Assembly: GCA_021736565.1 (NCBI GenBank)
Contig: JAIPFO010000055.1
Span: 1-13,669, forward strand
Direction: 5' to 3'
Source of the DNA: Phycisphaerae bacterium
GTDB taxonomy: Bacteria; Planctomycetota; Phycisphaerae; Sedimentisphaerales; SM23-30
Length of the DNA stretch: 13,669 bases
A model generated the notes under the pieces. That model did no database searches and was not told the DNA's origin. It saw only the letters and a list, made by a program, of their open reading frames with translations. Of this stretch, positions 6,374 to 13,669 are shown one piece after another. The first letter of the stretch is position 1, and every line of letters starts with the position of its first letter. A program made the position numbers and the translations under genes.

Positions 6374-6471
6374 ACATATAACTTCCCATACAATAACATT
6401 ACCGTCCGTGTCATCACTATTTTCAACATGTTCAATTCAGATTTGAAATCTATCTTTCCTGAAAGATTATC

Positions 6472-7548
6472 ATGGCTCAAAAAAAACAAAACGCAGTGAC
6501 TTATCAACAGTCAGGTGTGGACATCAGCGCCAATGACCAGATGGTCGATATGATCAGCCAGAATGTCCAACGCACCCACGGTCCCCGGGTCATTCACATG
6601 CAAAATGCGTTTGCCGGAATGTTCCGCCTGGATTACGACGAAAAGCTGTTTCGTAAAAATTACAAAAACCCCGTACTGGTCGCCTGTACCGATGGGGTTG
6701 GCACGAAGGTTCAGGTTGCCGCTAAGATGAATAAGTTTGACACGGTGGGCATTGACCTGGTGGCGATGAGTGTTAACGACATGCTGGTTCAGGGCGCTGA
6801 GCCCCTGTTCTTTCTGGACTATGTGGCGGTTAATTCGCTCCAGCCCGCCCAGATCAACCAGTTCGTCGCCGGCATCAGCGAAGGATGCATTCAGGCGGAT
6901 TGTGCCCTGATCGGCGGCGAGACCGCCGAGATGCCTTCGGTCTACCGCAAAGGCGAATTTGACCTTGCCGGTTTTGCCGTCGGCGTGGTTGAAAAACACC
7001 GGCTGGTTTCTGGTAACCATATTGAACCGGGCGACTCGGTGATCGGCCTGGCCAGCAGCGGGCTGCATTCCAACGGCTACTCCCTGGTGCGTCATGTTTG
7101 CTTTGACCGGGCGAAGCTGAAGGTCGATCAGCATATTGATGAGTTGGGCGAAACCGTGGGCGAAGCCCTGCTGAGGCCCACCCGGATCTATGTCCGGTCG
7201 ATCATGAGCCTGCTGAAAAAATACCGGGTTAAGAAGGTGATCAAAGCCATGGCCCATATCACCGGCGGTGGTCTGCCGGGCAATCTGCCCCGGGTCGTCG
7301 GTAAGGAACTCGACGTGGTACTGGAACAGAAAAAATGGCCCGTTCCGCCGATTTTCGATTACCTTGAGAAACTTGGCCCGATTGAGAAGGATGAGATGTA
7401 CAAGGTTTTCAACATGGGGATTGGCTATGTCCTCATTGTCCGGCCGAAATTCACGCGATCCATTATGACCCACCTGAAAAAATCAGGCGAGACGCCCTAC
7501 TTCATGGGCAAGGTCAAGCGCGGCACCGGGAAAGTTATCATTAAATAA
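6472..7548 (+). CDS. purM: Phosphoribosylformylglycinamidine cyclo-ligase (AIR synthetase) PurM
   Basis: PurM closes the imidazole ring, turning FGAM and ATP into aminoimidazole ribonucleotide, the fifth step of purine synthesis. The 358-residue product carries the PurM/AIRS motifs in order: ACTDGVGTK (71-79) in the nucleotide site, GIDLVAMSVNDMLVQGAEPLFFLDY (about 93-117), GGETAEMP (148-155), GLASSGLHSNGYSLVR, and AHITGGGLPGNLPRV in the C-terminal half. Length is normal for the family. The ATG at 6472 follows GAAAG (6461-6465). That site lies in the inverted repeat ATCTTTC-CT-GAAAGAT (6452-6467), which could partly hide it. Grouping with purF on one strand fits a purine cluster. The stop TAA (7546-7548) overlaps a 9-bp direct repeat that flanks an inserted 90-bp element, so the next gene was probably once 3 bp away. 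Confidence 0.95.
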   Translation: MAQKKQNAVTYQQSGVDISANDQMVDMISQNVQRTHGPRVIHMQNAFAGMFRLDYDEKLFRKNYKNPVLVACTDGVGTKVQVAAKMNKFDTVGIDLVAMSVNDMLVQGAEPLFFLDYVAVNSLQPAQINQFVAGISEGCIQADCALIGGETAEMPSVYRKGEFDLAGFAVGVVEKHRLVSGNHIEPGDSVIGLASSGLHSNGYSLVRHVCFDRAKLKVDQHIDELGETVGEALLRPTRIYVRSIMSLLKKYRVKKVIKAMAHITGGGLPGNLPRVVGKELDVVLEQKKWPVPPIFDYLEKLGPIEKDEMYKVFNMGIGYVLIVRPKFTRSIMTHLKKSGETPYFMGKVKRGTGKVIIK

Positions 7549-7638
7549 GACTCCCGCGTCAAAAGTCGATTTGAGAATTTCAAATCGGCCTATAAGGTGC
7601 GGAAAACGGGCACAAAAAATACTTATGACGCTGGCGTC
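7549..7638 (+). repeat. 90-bp MITE-like element, copy C, with terminal inverted repeats and flanking direct repeat
   Basis: The ends GACTCCCGCGTCAAAAGT (7549-7566) and, on the other strand, GACGCCAGCGTCATAAGT (7621-7638) match at 15 of 18 positions. AAATAAGAC occurs at 7543-7551 and again at 7639-7647, consistent with a target-site duplication of 6 to 9 bp, depending on whether GAC belongs to the element. The interior has the hairpin CGATTTGA/TCAAATCG (7568-7588). It occupies essentially the whole gap between purM and the HAD gene. It has no coding capacity, so mobilisation would need a transposase from elsewhere. Confidence 0.65.
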
Positions 7639-7647
7639 AAATAAGAC

Positions 7648-8313
7648 ATGGCAAACACTTTGAATTACAAACATATCATCTGGGACTGGAACGGCACACT
7701 GCTCAACGATTCACAACCATGCGCCGGCATTGTCCAAAGTATGATGCAGGCCCGAAATCTCGGCCCTTTGCCCATTGAACGGTATAAAGATGAAATTGAC
7801 TTTCCGATCGTTGATTTCTATAAAAAGCTGGGCTTTGACTTCCAAACCGAATCCTATGATGACATAGCCCGCGAGTATATAAACGCCTATCTCAACAAGA
7901 TCAAGTCATGCAGCCTGCAAGAGGGCGCAACCCAAACGCTTGAGCGGTTATCCCAGGCAGGCATCACCCATTCACTTCTCTCGGCCTACAATCAGGAACG
8001 GCTTGAAGAAGCGGTCCATCTTTTTAACCTGACCGATCGGTTCACCAAACTGATCGGCACAAGTGACTATTACGCCAAGGGAAAAATCGACAACGGCCGA
8101 AAATGGATCGAACAACTCCACTTCGACACTAAAGAGGTTTTGTTCGTCGGCGACATGCTCCACGACCACGAAGTCGCACAAGCCATGAAGGTCGATTGCG
8201 TCCTGCTCACCTGCGGTCACCAAAGCCGAAAATGCCTCGCCCAATGCAACGTTCCCATGTTCGATTCACTCGATGAATTTGTTACCGGTTTTTTTAGTAA
8301 TGATTTAAAATAA
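7648..8313 (+). CDS. HAD-superfamily hydrolase, phosphoglycolate-phosphatase-like
   Basis: A 221-residue protein with haloacid-dehalogenase motifs. Motif I is IIWDWNGTLLND, with nucleophile D13; the second acidic residue of the usual DxD is Asn (N15). Motif II is SLLSAYN (S112), motif III a lysine in YAKGKID (K145 or K147), and motif IV VGDMLHDHEV (D169, D173). The helical part at about 20-85 fits the cap domain of the phosphoglycolate phosphatase-like group. These enzymes remove phosphate from small metabolites; the substrate here is unknown. Because the DxD Asp acts as general acid-base, N15 could mean slow hydrolysis, though the DWNGT variant recurs in this group. The gene has no strong ribosome site, and purM now lies 99 bp upstream with copy C of the 90-bp element between. 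Ancestral translational coupling to purM is plausible. It converges with the DUF4143 gene. Confidence 0.8.
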   Translation: MANTLNYKHIIWDWNGTLLNDSQPCAGIVQSMMQARNLGPLPIERYKDEIDFPIVDFYKKLGFDFQTESYDDIAREYINAYLNKIKSCSLQEGATQTLERLSQAGITHSLLSAYNQERLEEAVHLFNLTDRFTKLIGTSDYYAKGKIDNGRKWIEQLHFDTKEVLFVGDMLHDHEVAQAMKVDCVLLTCGHQSRKCLAQCNVPMFDSLDEFVTGFFSNDLK

Positions 8314-8374
8314 CGTACCTTCATTTACATACTCGGATAAATTTGAGTGGCAGATGTGCATTTGGCCCCACGGA

Positions 8375-9748
8375 TTATATCATTTCATGGTAAAGGCGTT
8401 GAGTTTGTCCAACCAGATAAAGAGGTAGCGACAAAAGCCTGAATTTATGAGTTGGCTTTCCCGAAACGCTGGTTTGCACATCAAGGACCGAAGGGATGTC
8501 CGCATTAAATCTAATTGCGAAATCACGTTTATTTTCGGTAATAAAAACATGAAGCGATTTGAGCCGCCCGGTTTTACCTGCTTTCACTTCGACAGGAACA
8601 ATATTGATCCCGGCCTGAACGAGAAAGTCAACTTCAGCAGAGGTGTTGTGTTTTTGCCTCATCCAGCAGTGCAACTGAGGCTCTTCATAACATCTCCTGG
8701 CATACAATAAATGCTGGCCTATAAACTGTTCACAAACAGCACCGGAATTGATAAGCATAATATCACTTGCGTTATGAATGTCAGTCATACTTAATCCGCA
8801 AGAGCGGCACAAAAGTCCAACATCAAGAAAGAGAATTTTAAAATATCGGTCGTTGGCTTCTGCTTCTGCTCCAAGAGGAATACCATTGGCATCGCTGTGA
8901 AGAATTCGACGAATTGTGCGGGCACGTTCGAGCATATCTATGGCTTTAGCTAATTCGCGACTCTGTTCCTGACGATCCAGATTAGTGTATTTGAATTTCT
9001 GACCGACTAATAGTGGAATTCGTGAAAACACTTTTTGTAAACGTCCATGATTCACTCTTTTTCCATATTTTCTGAAATCATCACGGTATGTGGCAAGTAC
9101 CCCCTCCTGGATCCTTTCTGTTGCAAGATAAGATCCTGACTCGATATATGCTTTGACCGCCGCCGGCATACCTCCGATAATACAATAGTCTCGAAAGTCT
9201 TCCATAAATACCGAATGAAGCAAAGAGAAAGACTCATCAGACATCACGAAATTCCGCAATGCGTCAAGTCGTTTTTCTTTCCCGGCCGCCAGAAGATACT
9301 CTTCAAATGTCATTGGGCCAAGATGGAGATATTCAATGCGTCCGACCGGCATCGAAAAAGTATGATCTTCTAATACGAAATCAAGTAATGAGCCCGCTGC
9401 GATAATGTGAAGCTGTGGCATTTGCTCATAGAAATATCGAAGTGATGCTAAAACCTCCGGAGCCGCTTGAATTTCATCAAGAAAAAGAAGTGTTTTGCCT
9501 GGCTTAATATTGGTCGATTGATCTGCTTCGAGCAGAGCTATGGTTTTGGATGGGGAATGCGTTCTAAAGTAACCTGCTGCTTTTTGATCTTCCTCGAAAT
9601 TAACTTCGACAATATTATCAAAATACGAATCTCCAAACATCCTCGCTAAAGAAGATTTCCCCACCTGCCGAGCTCCGCGAATCACCAGGGGCTTTCGATC
9701 CGGCTGTTCTTTCCAATCTTGCAAGAATTTCATCGCAAATCTGTACAT
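8375..9748 (-). CDS. AAA-family ATPase with C-terminal DUF4143 domain
   Basis: The product, 457 residues from the chosen start, has the AAA_14/DUF4143 layout: Walker A GARQVGKS (25-32), Walker B TLLFLDE (86-92), a sensor-like IIAAGSLLD (115-123), and a C-terminal half with FLDVGLLC, NSGAVCEQFIGQHLL and a nuclease-like core AEVDFLV...VEVKAG. D374, E387 and K389 stand where PD-(D/E)xK enzymes keep catalytic residues. Families like this are widespread, patchily distributed and of unknown cellular role; transfer between genomes is common. The ATG at 9748 is preferred because AAGGAG (9755-9760) lies 6 nt before it. A TTG at 9775 would add 9 residues but lacks such a site. Adjacent to a REP-type transposase and on the opposite strand from the purine genes, it looks like an acquired single gene. 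Confidence 0.85.
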   Translation of the reverse strand: MYRFAMKFLQDWKEQPDRKPLVIRGARQVGKSSLARMFGDSYFDNIVEVNFEEDQKAAGYFRTHSPSKTIALLEADQSTNIKPGKTLLFLDEIQAAPEVLASLRYFYEQMPQLHIIAAGSLLDFVLEDHTFSMPVGRIEYLHLGPMTFEEYLLAAGKEKRLDALRNFVMSDESFSLLHSVFMEDFRDYCIIGGMPAAVKAYIESGSYLATERIQEGVLATYRDDFRKYGKRVNHGRLQKVFSRIPLLVGQKFKYTNLDRQEQSRELAKAIDMLERARTIRRILHSDANGIPLGAEAEANDRYFKILFLDVGLLCRSCGLSMTDIHNASDIMLINSGAVCEQFIGQHLLYARRCYEEPQLHCWMRQKHNTSAEVDFLVQAGINIVPVEVKAGKTGRLKSLHVFITENKRDFAIRFNADIPSVLDVQTSVSGKPTHKFRLLSLPLYLVGQTQRLYHEMI

Positions 9749-9855
9749 GGCAGTCTCCTTATACATTATTGCCAATCAAAGGTCACTTACCTCGTATTAT
9801 ATGCACTTATAGCAGTATATCAAGTATTATTTTCTGCCATTATGATTATTTTAGT

Positions 9856-9898
9856 AAATAAGGTCCGCCGGACATTTATTTAAAAATAGGTAATTTAG
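9856..9898 (+). repeat. Left inverted repeat (REP-like) of the transposase element
   Basis: This 43-bp stretch matches the inverted 10651-10694 sequence at about 39 positions with one gap. It contains the perfect palindrome GTCCG-C-CGGAC (9863-9873), the type of short hairpin recognised by REP-associated tyrosine transposases. The inner end, AATAGGTAATTTAG, is identical to its partner. It begins about 60 bp before the transposase start. Confidence 0.7.
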
Positions 9899-9958
9899 CT
9901 TTCTTTTTCATGGATATTTGATGTTGACTTTATAGAAAATTGAGTTTATCTTGATGTT

Positions 9959-10654
9959 ATGCCTAGAAAAAAACGGATTACAAAGGGAAACTTTGTTTAC
10001 CATGTTATCAACCGTGCCAACGGCAAGCTTAGGATATTTAAAAAGGATCTGGATTTTATCGCCTTTGAGAACATCCTCGCCGAAGGCCTCGAGCGGTTCG
10101 ACATGCGGATGTGCGGATATTGCATCATGTCAAACCATTGGCACCTTCTTTTATGGCCAGTTGGTGACGGCGATCTTACGAATTTCATGCGATGGATCAC
10201 CCTGACCCACACTCAGCGATGGCATGCGGCCCACGGTACAACCGGCACCGGCCACGTCTACCAAGGCCCCTTCAAAAGCTTCCCGGTACAAAAAAACCAA
10301 CGGTATCTAAAGACAATGCAATACATCGAGGCCAACCCGCTTGCCGCTTGTATGGTTCAATCCGTAGCCGATTGGCCATGGTCAAGCTATAGCCACAGGT
10401 GTTTCGAAGTCGGCACAGTCAAAAATGAAAAACCATTTAGCCTGGATCCCGGCCCGATGCAGCTTCCAGAAAATTGGCCGGAAATAGTCAACCGAAAACT
10501 CAAAGAAGAAGAAACCGCCGAACTGGCCAGATGCATAAGAAAAGGCACCCCGTACGGCGATAAGGAATGGACAATAAAAACAGCAGAAAAATTGAATTTA
10601 CAGTCAACCCTGAGAGAAAAGGGAAGGCCAGGAAAGTTCAAGTGGAAAACCTAA
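9959..10654 (+). mobile_element. REP-associated tyrosine transposase (RAYT, Y1/HUH family)
   Basis: A full-length 231-residue HUH transposase of the IS200-like Y1 superfamily. It opens with the basic MPRKKR and YHVINRANGK, has the metal-binding HUH motif SNHWHLLLWP (H60 and H62) and the catalytic tyrosine region YIEANPLAACMV (Y122), followed by DWPWSSYSH. The C-terminal tail (KEEETAELARCIRKGTPYGDKEW) is typical of RAYT proteins and absent from IS200 transposases. RAYTs are usually single-copy, domesticated enzymes that nick single-stranded REP hairpins. Here REP-like inverted repeats lie at both sides, the right one covering the stop codon, so enzyme and likely substrate form one unit. No frameshift or lost catalytic residue is seen. 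The ribosome site is weak, consistent with low expression. It lies between the DUF4143 gene and the gyrA terminator. Confidence 0.85.
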
Positions 10655-10694
10655 ATTACCTATTTTGAATTAAATGTACGGCGGACCTTTATTT
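10651..10694 (-). repeat. Right inverted repeat (REP-like) of the transposase element
   Basis: This is the inverted partner of 9856-9898. Its palindrome, GTACG-G-CGGAC (10676-10686), has one mismatch relative to the perfect left copy. The repeat overlaps the transposase stop codon (10652-10654) and ends only 4 bp before the gyrA terminator (10698-10731), so the element lies immediately behind gyrA. Confidence 0.7.
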
Positions 10695-10697
10695 TGT

Positions 10698-10731
10698 AAT
10701 AAAAAAGGGTTGCAACAATCGCTGCAACCCT
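10698..10731 (-). terminator. Rho-independent terminator of gyrA
   Basis: On the minus strand a perfect 9-bp stem, AGGGTTGCA / TGCAACCCT, with an 8-nt loop is followed directly by TTTTTATT. It begins 37 nt past the gyrA stop codon (10769-10771). The stem's last bases merge with the T-tract, as in textbook intrinsic terminators. It could also slow plus-strand transcripts coming from the transposase, but the T-tract is on the minus side. Confidence 0.85.
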
Positions 10732-10768
10732 CGATAAAATCTATCATGATCAAAAATCAAAAAGCCTG

Positions 10769-13405
10769 TTATTCTTCAGGCGATTCTTCAATATCTTTGA
10801 CGTCTTTATTTTCGATATCGTTTTCGATGTCACTTTCGACAACATCGGCCTGGCCATTTTCGCTAACAACTTGATCATCCTGGCCATCTTCATTTTCATC
10901 ATCTTTATCATCTTTGATCAACCGGGCGATACCGACGAGCTTATCCCCTTCGTCCAGTCGGATAATCTTCACGCCCTGGGTATTACGGCCAATCGTACTA
11001 ATCTGGCCAAGGCCGGTTCGCATGATGATACCGTTGAAACTAATCAGCATGATATCGTCATTATCTTCGACCGCCTTGAGAGCCACAACCTTGCCGTTTC
11101 TATCGGTGCATTTAATGTTAATCAATCCGGAACCGCCGCGGTTCTGAGTGCGATAATCTTCCAGAAGGGTTCGTTTGCCATAGCCGTTTTCACAAACCGT
11201 CAGCAACGCCCTACCCAGACGGGAAAGCACCATGTCGACCACCTGGTCGCCACCTCGCAGGGTAATCCCCTTAACGCCGCGGGAGGTTCGGCCCATCGAA
11301 CGAACATTTTCTTCACTGAACCGAATACTCTTACCGCCACTGGTCCCCAGGATAATCTCATCTTCACCCGATGTAATTCTGGCGCCAATCACAATGTCAC
11401 CGGCATCAAGATTAATAGCGACAATGCCCTTCTTGCGAATATTGCCATAAGCACTCAACGGCGTTTTCTTTACCACACCATTAGCGGTCGCGATCACCAG
11501 CATGCGTTCGTCAAATTCACGAACCGGCAGAATCTCGGCGATCTTCTCATCCTTTTCCATTTCCAGAAGATTTGCCAGATTTCGCCCCTGGCTCTGCCGT
11601 GACAGTGAGGGGATGTTATACACCCGCAGCCAGCAACATCGCCCGAGGGTCGTGAAGCAGCACAAATAATCATGGGTACTGGCGGTAAAGAGATGTTCGA
11701 TAAAATCGCCATCTTTATTACGGGACCCCATAATGCCGCGCCCCCCCCTACCCTGGCTGCGGTAGGTATCTATCGGCATTCGCTTGGTATAGCCCGTATG
11801 TGAAATCGTCACGACGACCTCTTCGTCAACGATCAAATCTTCAATATTAAAATCGGTAACATCCTCGGCGATCTGGGTCCGTCGAGGCGTTCCGAATTTA
11901 TCTTTCATTTCATACAAGTCTTCACGGATAATATCCAACACAAGACTTTCCTGCGCCAAAATCGCTTCGTAGCCGTTGATCTCTTCCATGAGCTCTGCGA
12001 ATTCCTTGGCCAGTTTTTCCACTTCCAGCCCGGTAAGCCGTTGGAGCTGCATTGACAGAATAGCATCAGCCTGCGGACCGGAAAGGAACTGATCGACCGT
12101 TCGCTTTTCCGTAAGGAAATTTTCCGGCAATAACCGCGTCAGGGTTGCATGCTCCATGAGCCGTAACGCCTTGGCCATTAGATTCTTGCGTGCCTCGGCC
12201 GGGTTGGCCGAGTTCTTGATGATCGTAATAATCTCGTCAATATCACTCTGGGCCAGCAGCAACCCTTCAACGATATGCGCCCGGGTCTGAGCCTTTCTCA
12301 GCAGGAATCGCGTCCGCCGACGGATTACCTCTTTGCGATGGTCCAAAAACAGCGAAAGTATCTGCTTGATCGTGAGAGTCTGTGGTTTATTTTTCACCAG
12401 GGCAATATTGATAATACTAAAAGTATTCTGTAGTGATGTATGTTTATAAATCTGGTTGATGACAACATCCGGGTCCGCATCTCTGCGTAACTCGATAACC
12501 ACCCTCATGCCTTTGCGGTCAGACTCATCGCGAACATCCGATATTTCCGGAATCATGCCACTGGTCACACAGTCAGCAATCTTCTTAACGATCGTGGACT
12601 TAACCGTCTGGAAGGGAACTTCGTCGATGACGATCATTTCTTTTTTCCCTTTGGTCTCCTGATGCAGCTTACCGCGGACCGTCACCAGTCCCCGTCCGGT
12701 TGAATAGCCGTCAACAATACCCCGCCGTCCGCAAATGATCCCACCGGTGGGAAAATCAGGCCCCGGAATGATCTGCATGATGTCCTGCAAAGTCATATCC
12801 GGATTATCCAGCATTTTGATCAGCGCATCACAAACTTCTGATGTATTGTGCGGCGGCATGCTGGTTGCCATGCCCACGGCAATCCCGGTACAACCATTCA
12901 CTATCAAATTGGGAAACTTCGCCGGCAAAACCACCGGCTCGGTGGTCGTTTCATCATAATTCGGCACATAATTGACCGTATCAAGCTTCAAATCATCCAT
13001 CAACGCCGTAGCGGCAGCGGTCATCCGGGCCTCGGTATAACGCATGGCCGCCGGCGGATCATCGTCGATACTGCCAAAATTACCCTGCGGGTCAACCATC
13101 GGCTGACGCATATTCCAACGCTGGGCCATCCGAACCAGGGTGCTATAAGAAGACTGGTCGCCATGGGGATGATAATTACCACCAGTATCACCAACGATTT
13201 TCGCGCATTTTCGATGCTTGCTGCGTGGGCCGAGGTTTAAATCGTTCATCGCCACCAGAATTCGACGCTGAGAGGGTTTGAGCCCGTCACGCACATCCGG
13301 CAACGCCCGGCTGATAATTACACTCATCGCATAATTCAGATAGGATTCTTTTAGTTCATCCAGAATGGATTGATCTTCAATTCGTTCAACGTATGACTCG
13401 GTCAA
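10769..13405 (-). CDS. gyrA: DNA gyrase subunit A
   Basis: GyrA is the breakage-reunion subunit of gyrase, which introduces negative supercoils as an A2B2 complex. The 878 residues match the usual length. The N-terminal half has LPDVRDGLKPSQRRIL (35-50), the winged-helix region with NYHPHGD (77-83), and the catalytic Tyr123 in MRYTEARM. The C-terminal half has the GyrA box QGRGGRG (551-557), required for DNA wrapping, and pinwheel repeats such as GVVKKTPLSAYG and GYGKRTLLEDYR. It ends in a strongly acidic tail. The box argues for GyrA rather than ParC. At the quinolone-contact sites, where E. coli has S83 and D87, this protein has Q84 and S88. The start appears to be TTG (13405), as no in-frame ATG lies just upstream; GAAAG precedes it by about 9 nt. 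gyrB is not seen in the window. An intrinsic terminator follows. Confidence 0.95.
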   Translation of the reverse strand: MTESYVERIEDQSILDELKESYLNYAMSVIISRALPDVRDGLKPSQRRILVAMNDLNLGPRSKHRKCAKIVGDTGGNYHPHGDQSSYSTLVRMAQRWNMRQPMVDPQGNFGSIDDDPPAAMRYTEARMTAAATALMDDLKLDTVNYVPNYDETTTEPVVLPAKFPNLIVNGCTGIAVGMATSMPPHNTSEVCDALIKMLDNPDMTLQDIMQIIPGPDFPTGGIICGRRGIVDGYSTGRGLVTVRGKLHQETKGKKEMIVIDEVPFQTVKSTIVKKIADCVTSGMIPEISDVRDESDRKGMRVVIELRRDADPDVVINQIYKHTSLQNTFSIINIALVKNKPQTLTIKQILSLFLDHRKEVIRRRTRFLLRKAQTRAHIVEGLLLAQSDIDEIITIIKNSANPAEARKNLMAKALRLMEHATLTRLLPENFLTEKRTVDQFLSGPQADAILSMQLQRLTGLEVEKLAKEFAELMEEINGYEAILAQESLVLDIIREDLYEMKDKFGTPRRTQIAEDVTDFNIEDLIVDEEVVVTISHTGYTKRMPIDTYRSQGRGGRGIMGSRNKDGDFIEHLFTASTHDYLCCFTTLGRCCWLRVYNIPSLSRQSQGRNLANLLEMEKDEKIAEILPVREFDERMLVIATANGVVKKTPLSAYGNIRKKGIVAINLDAGDIVIGARITSGEDEIILGTSGGKSIRFSEENVRSMGRTSRGVKGITLRGGDQVVDMVLSRLGRALLTVCENGYGKRTLLEDYRTQNRGGSGLINIKCTDRNGKVVALKAVEDNDDIMLISFNGIIMRTGLGQISTIGRNTQGVKIIRLDEGDKLVGIARLIKDDKDDENEDGQDDQVVSENGQADVVESDIENDIENKDVKDIEESPEE

Positions 13406-13669
13406 TGTAATAATCTTTCTATGATACCTATCCCAGTGGGATTTTACCGTTTGGCCAGCACGTAAGTCTTTACAAATGAATATCTTATGCTACGTGTGGT
13501 CGATAAAAATGGTCTCGGATAAGTAGATTTTATTGGTTCACCATAACGGTTTTATCAAAAGTCAATATTTACAAGGAAAAACAGCACCCAGACGTCAGGT
13601 GCAACGCTCAAAAATAGGGATGATGCTGGTGTCCACCATAATCCTCCTACAGCAAACAGATACCGTATT
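13406..13669. other. Region upstream of gyrA
   Basis: No convincing gene lies here. A perfect palindrome, ATCCCA-G-TGGGAT (13430-13442), sits 24 bp before the gyrA start and could be an operator or leader hairpin. On the minus strand TTGACT (13559-13564) is a possible -35 box without a clear -10 partner. A 14-codon minus-strand reading frame (13595-13639, MVDTSIIPIFERCT) has GTAGGAGG just before its ATG. The spacing is short, so it may be a chance frame, a leader peptide, or nothing. Confidence 0.35.

Noticed and set aside
6511..7473. 320-codon open frame on the minus strand inside purM
   Set aside because: Antisense shadow of a GC-rich conserved gene; the product is low-complexity, rich in H, D and G, and resembles no family.
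10871..11602. 243-codon open frame on the plus strand inside gyrA
   Set aside because: It overlaps the conserved GyrA C-terminal pinwheel and has shadow-like composition.
13595..13639. 14-codon minus-strand frame with a strong Shine-Dalgarno-like GTAGGAGG
   Set aside because: Too short to support from one sequence, and the site is only about 3 nt from the ATG; kept only as a remark on the gyrA upstream region.

Overview
The window reads as chromosomal DNA from a bacterium with mixed base composition: GC-rich coding regions separated by long, AT-rich intergenic stretches. Gene content and style (an ECF-like sigma factor, a BlaI-type repressor without its sensor, a GyrA with atypical quinolone-pocket residues, a REP-associated transposase) point to Planctomycetota, probably a Phycisphaerae-like lineage. 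That assignment is an inference from resemblance only and was not tested.

Layout. 1-117 is the tail of an unidentified gene. 118-527 is intergenic and holds a degraded copy of a 90-bp repeat, a promoter with a BlaI-like palindrome, and a hairpin repeat. 528-941 is a BlaI/MecI-type repressor; after another gap with a second hairpin, 1302-1874 is an ECF-like sigma factor. It converges, 3 bp apart, on a GT21/HpnI-like membrane glycosyltransferase (1878-3083, minus). Behind that, on the same strand, is a two-helix ion channel with a C-terminal RCK domain (3280-4296). A 543-bp intergenic region then leads into purF (4840-6303), purM (6472-7548) and a HAD hydrolase (7648-8313). The first two are de novo purine enzymes: PurF makes phosphoribosylamine and PurM closes the imidazole ring. 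8375-9748 (minus) is an AAA/DUF4143 ATPase. Next to it is a REP-associated tyrosine transposase (9959-10654) bounded by about 43-bp inverted repeats. These two form an accessory islet between the purine genes and gyrA (10769-13405, minus), which ends at a clear intrinsic terminator. 13406-13669 is upstream sequence of gyrA.

The most interesting structure is between the genes. A 90-bp MITE-like element occurs three times (181-269, 3186-3275, 7549-7638). It has 18-bp terminal inverted repeats in the best copy, which is flanked by a 9-bp direct repeat and sits between purM and the HAD gene. A separate hairpin family (423-459, 1080-1120, 4562-4597) keeps a GATT/AATC inner stem and 9-nt loop while its outer stem bases change in a paired way. 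I do not see a CRISPR array, rRNA or tRNA, nor a complete multi-gene defence or biosynthetic system.
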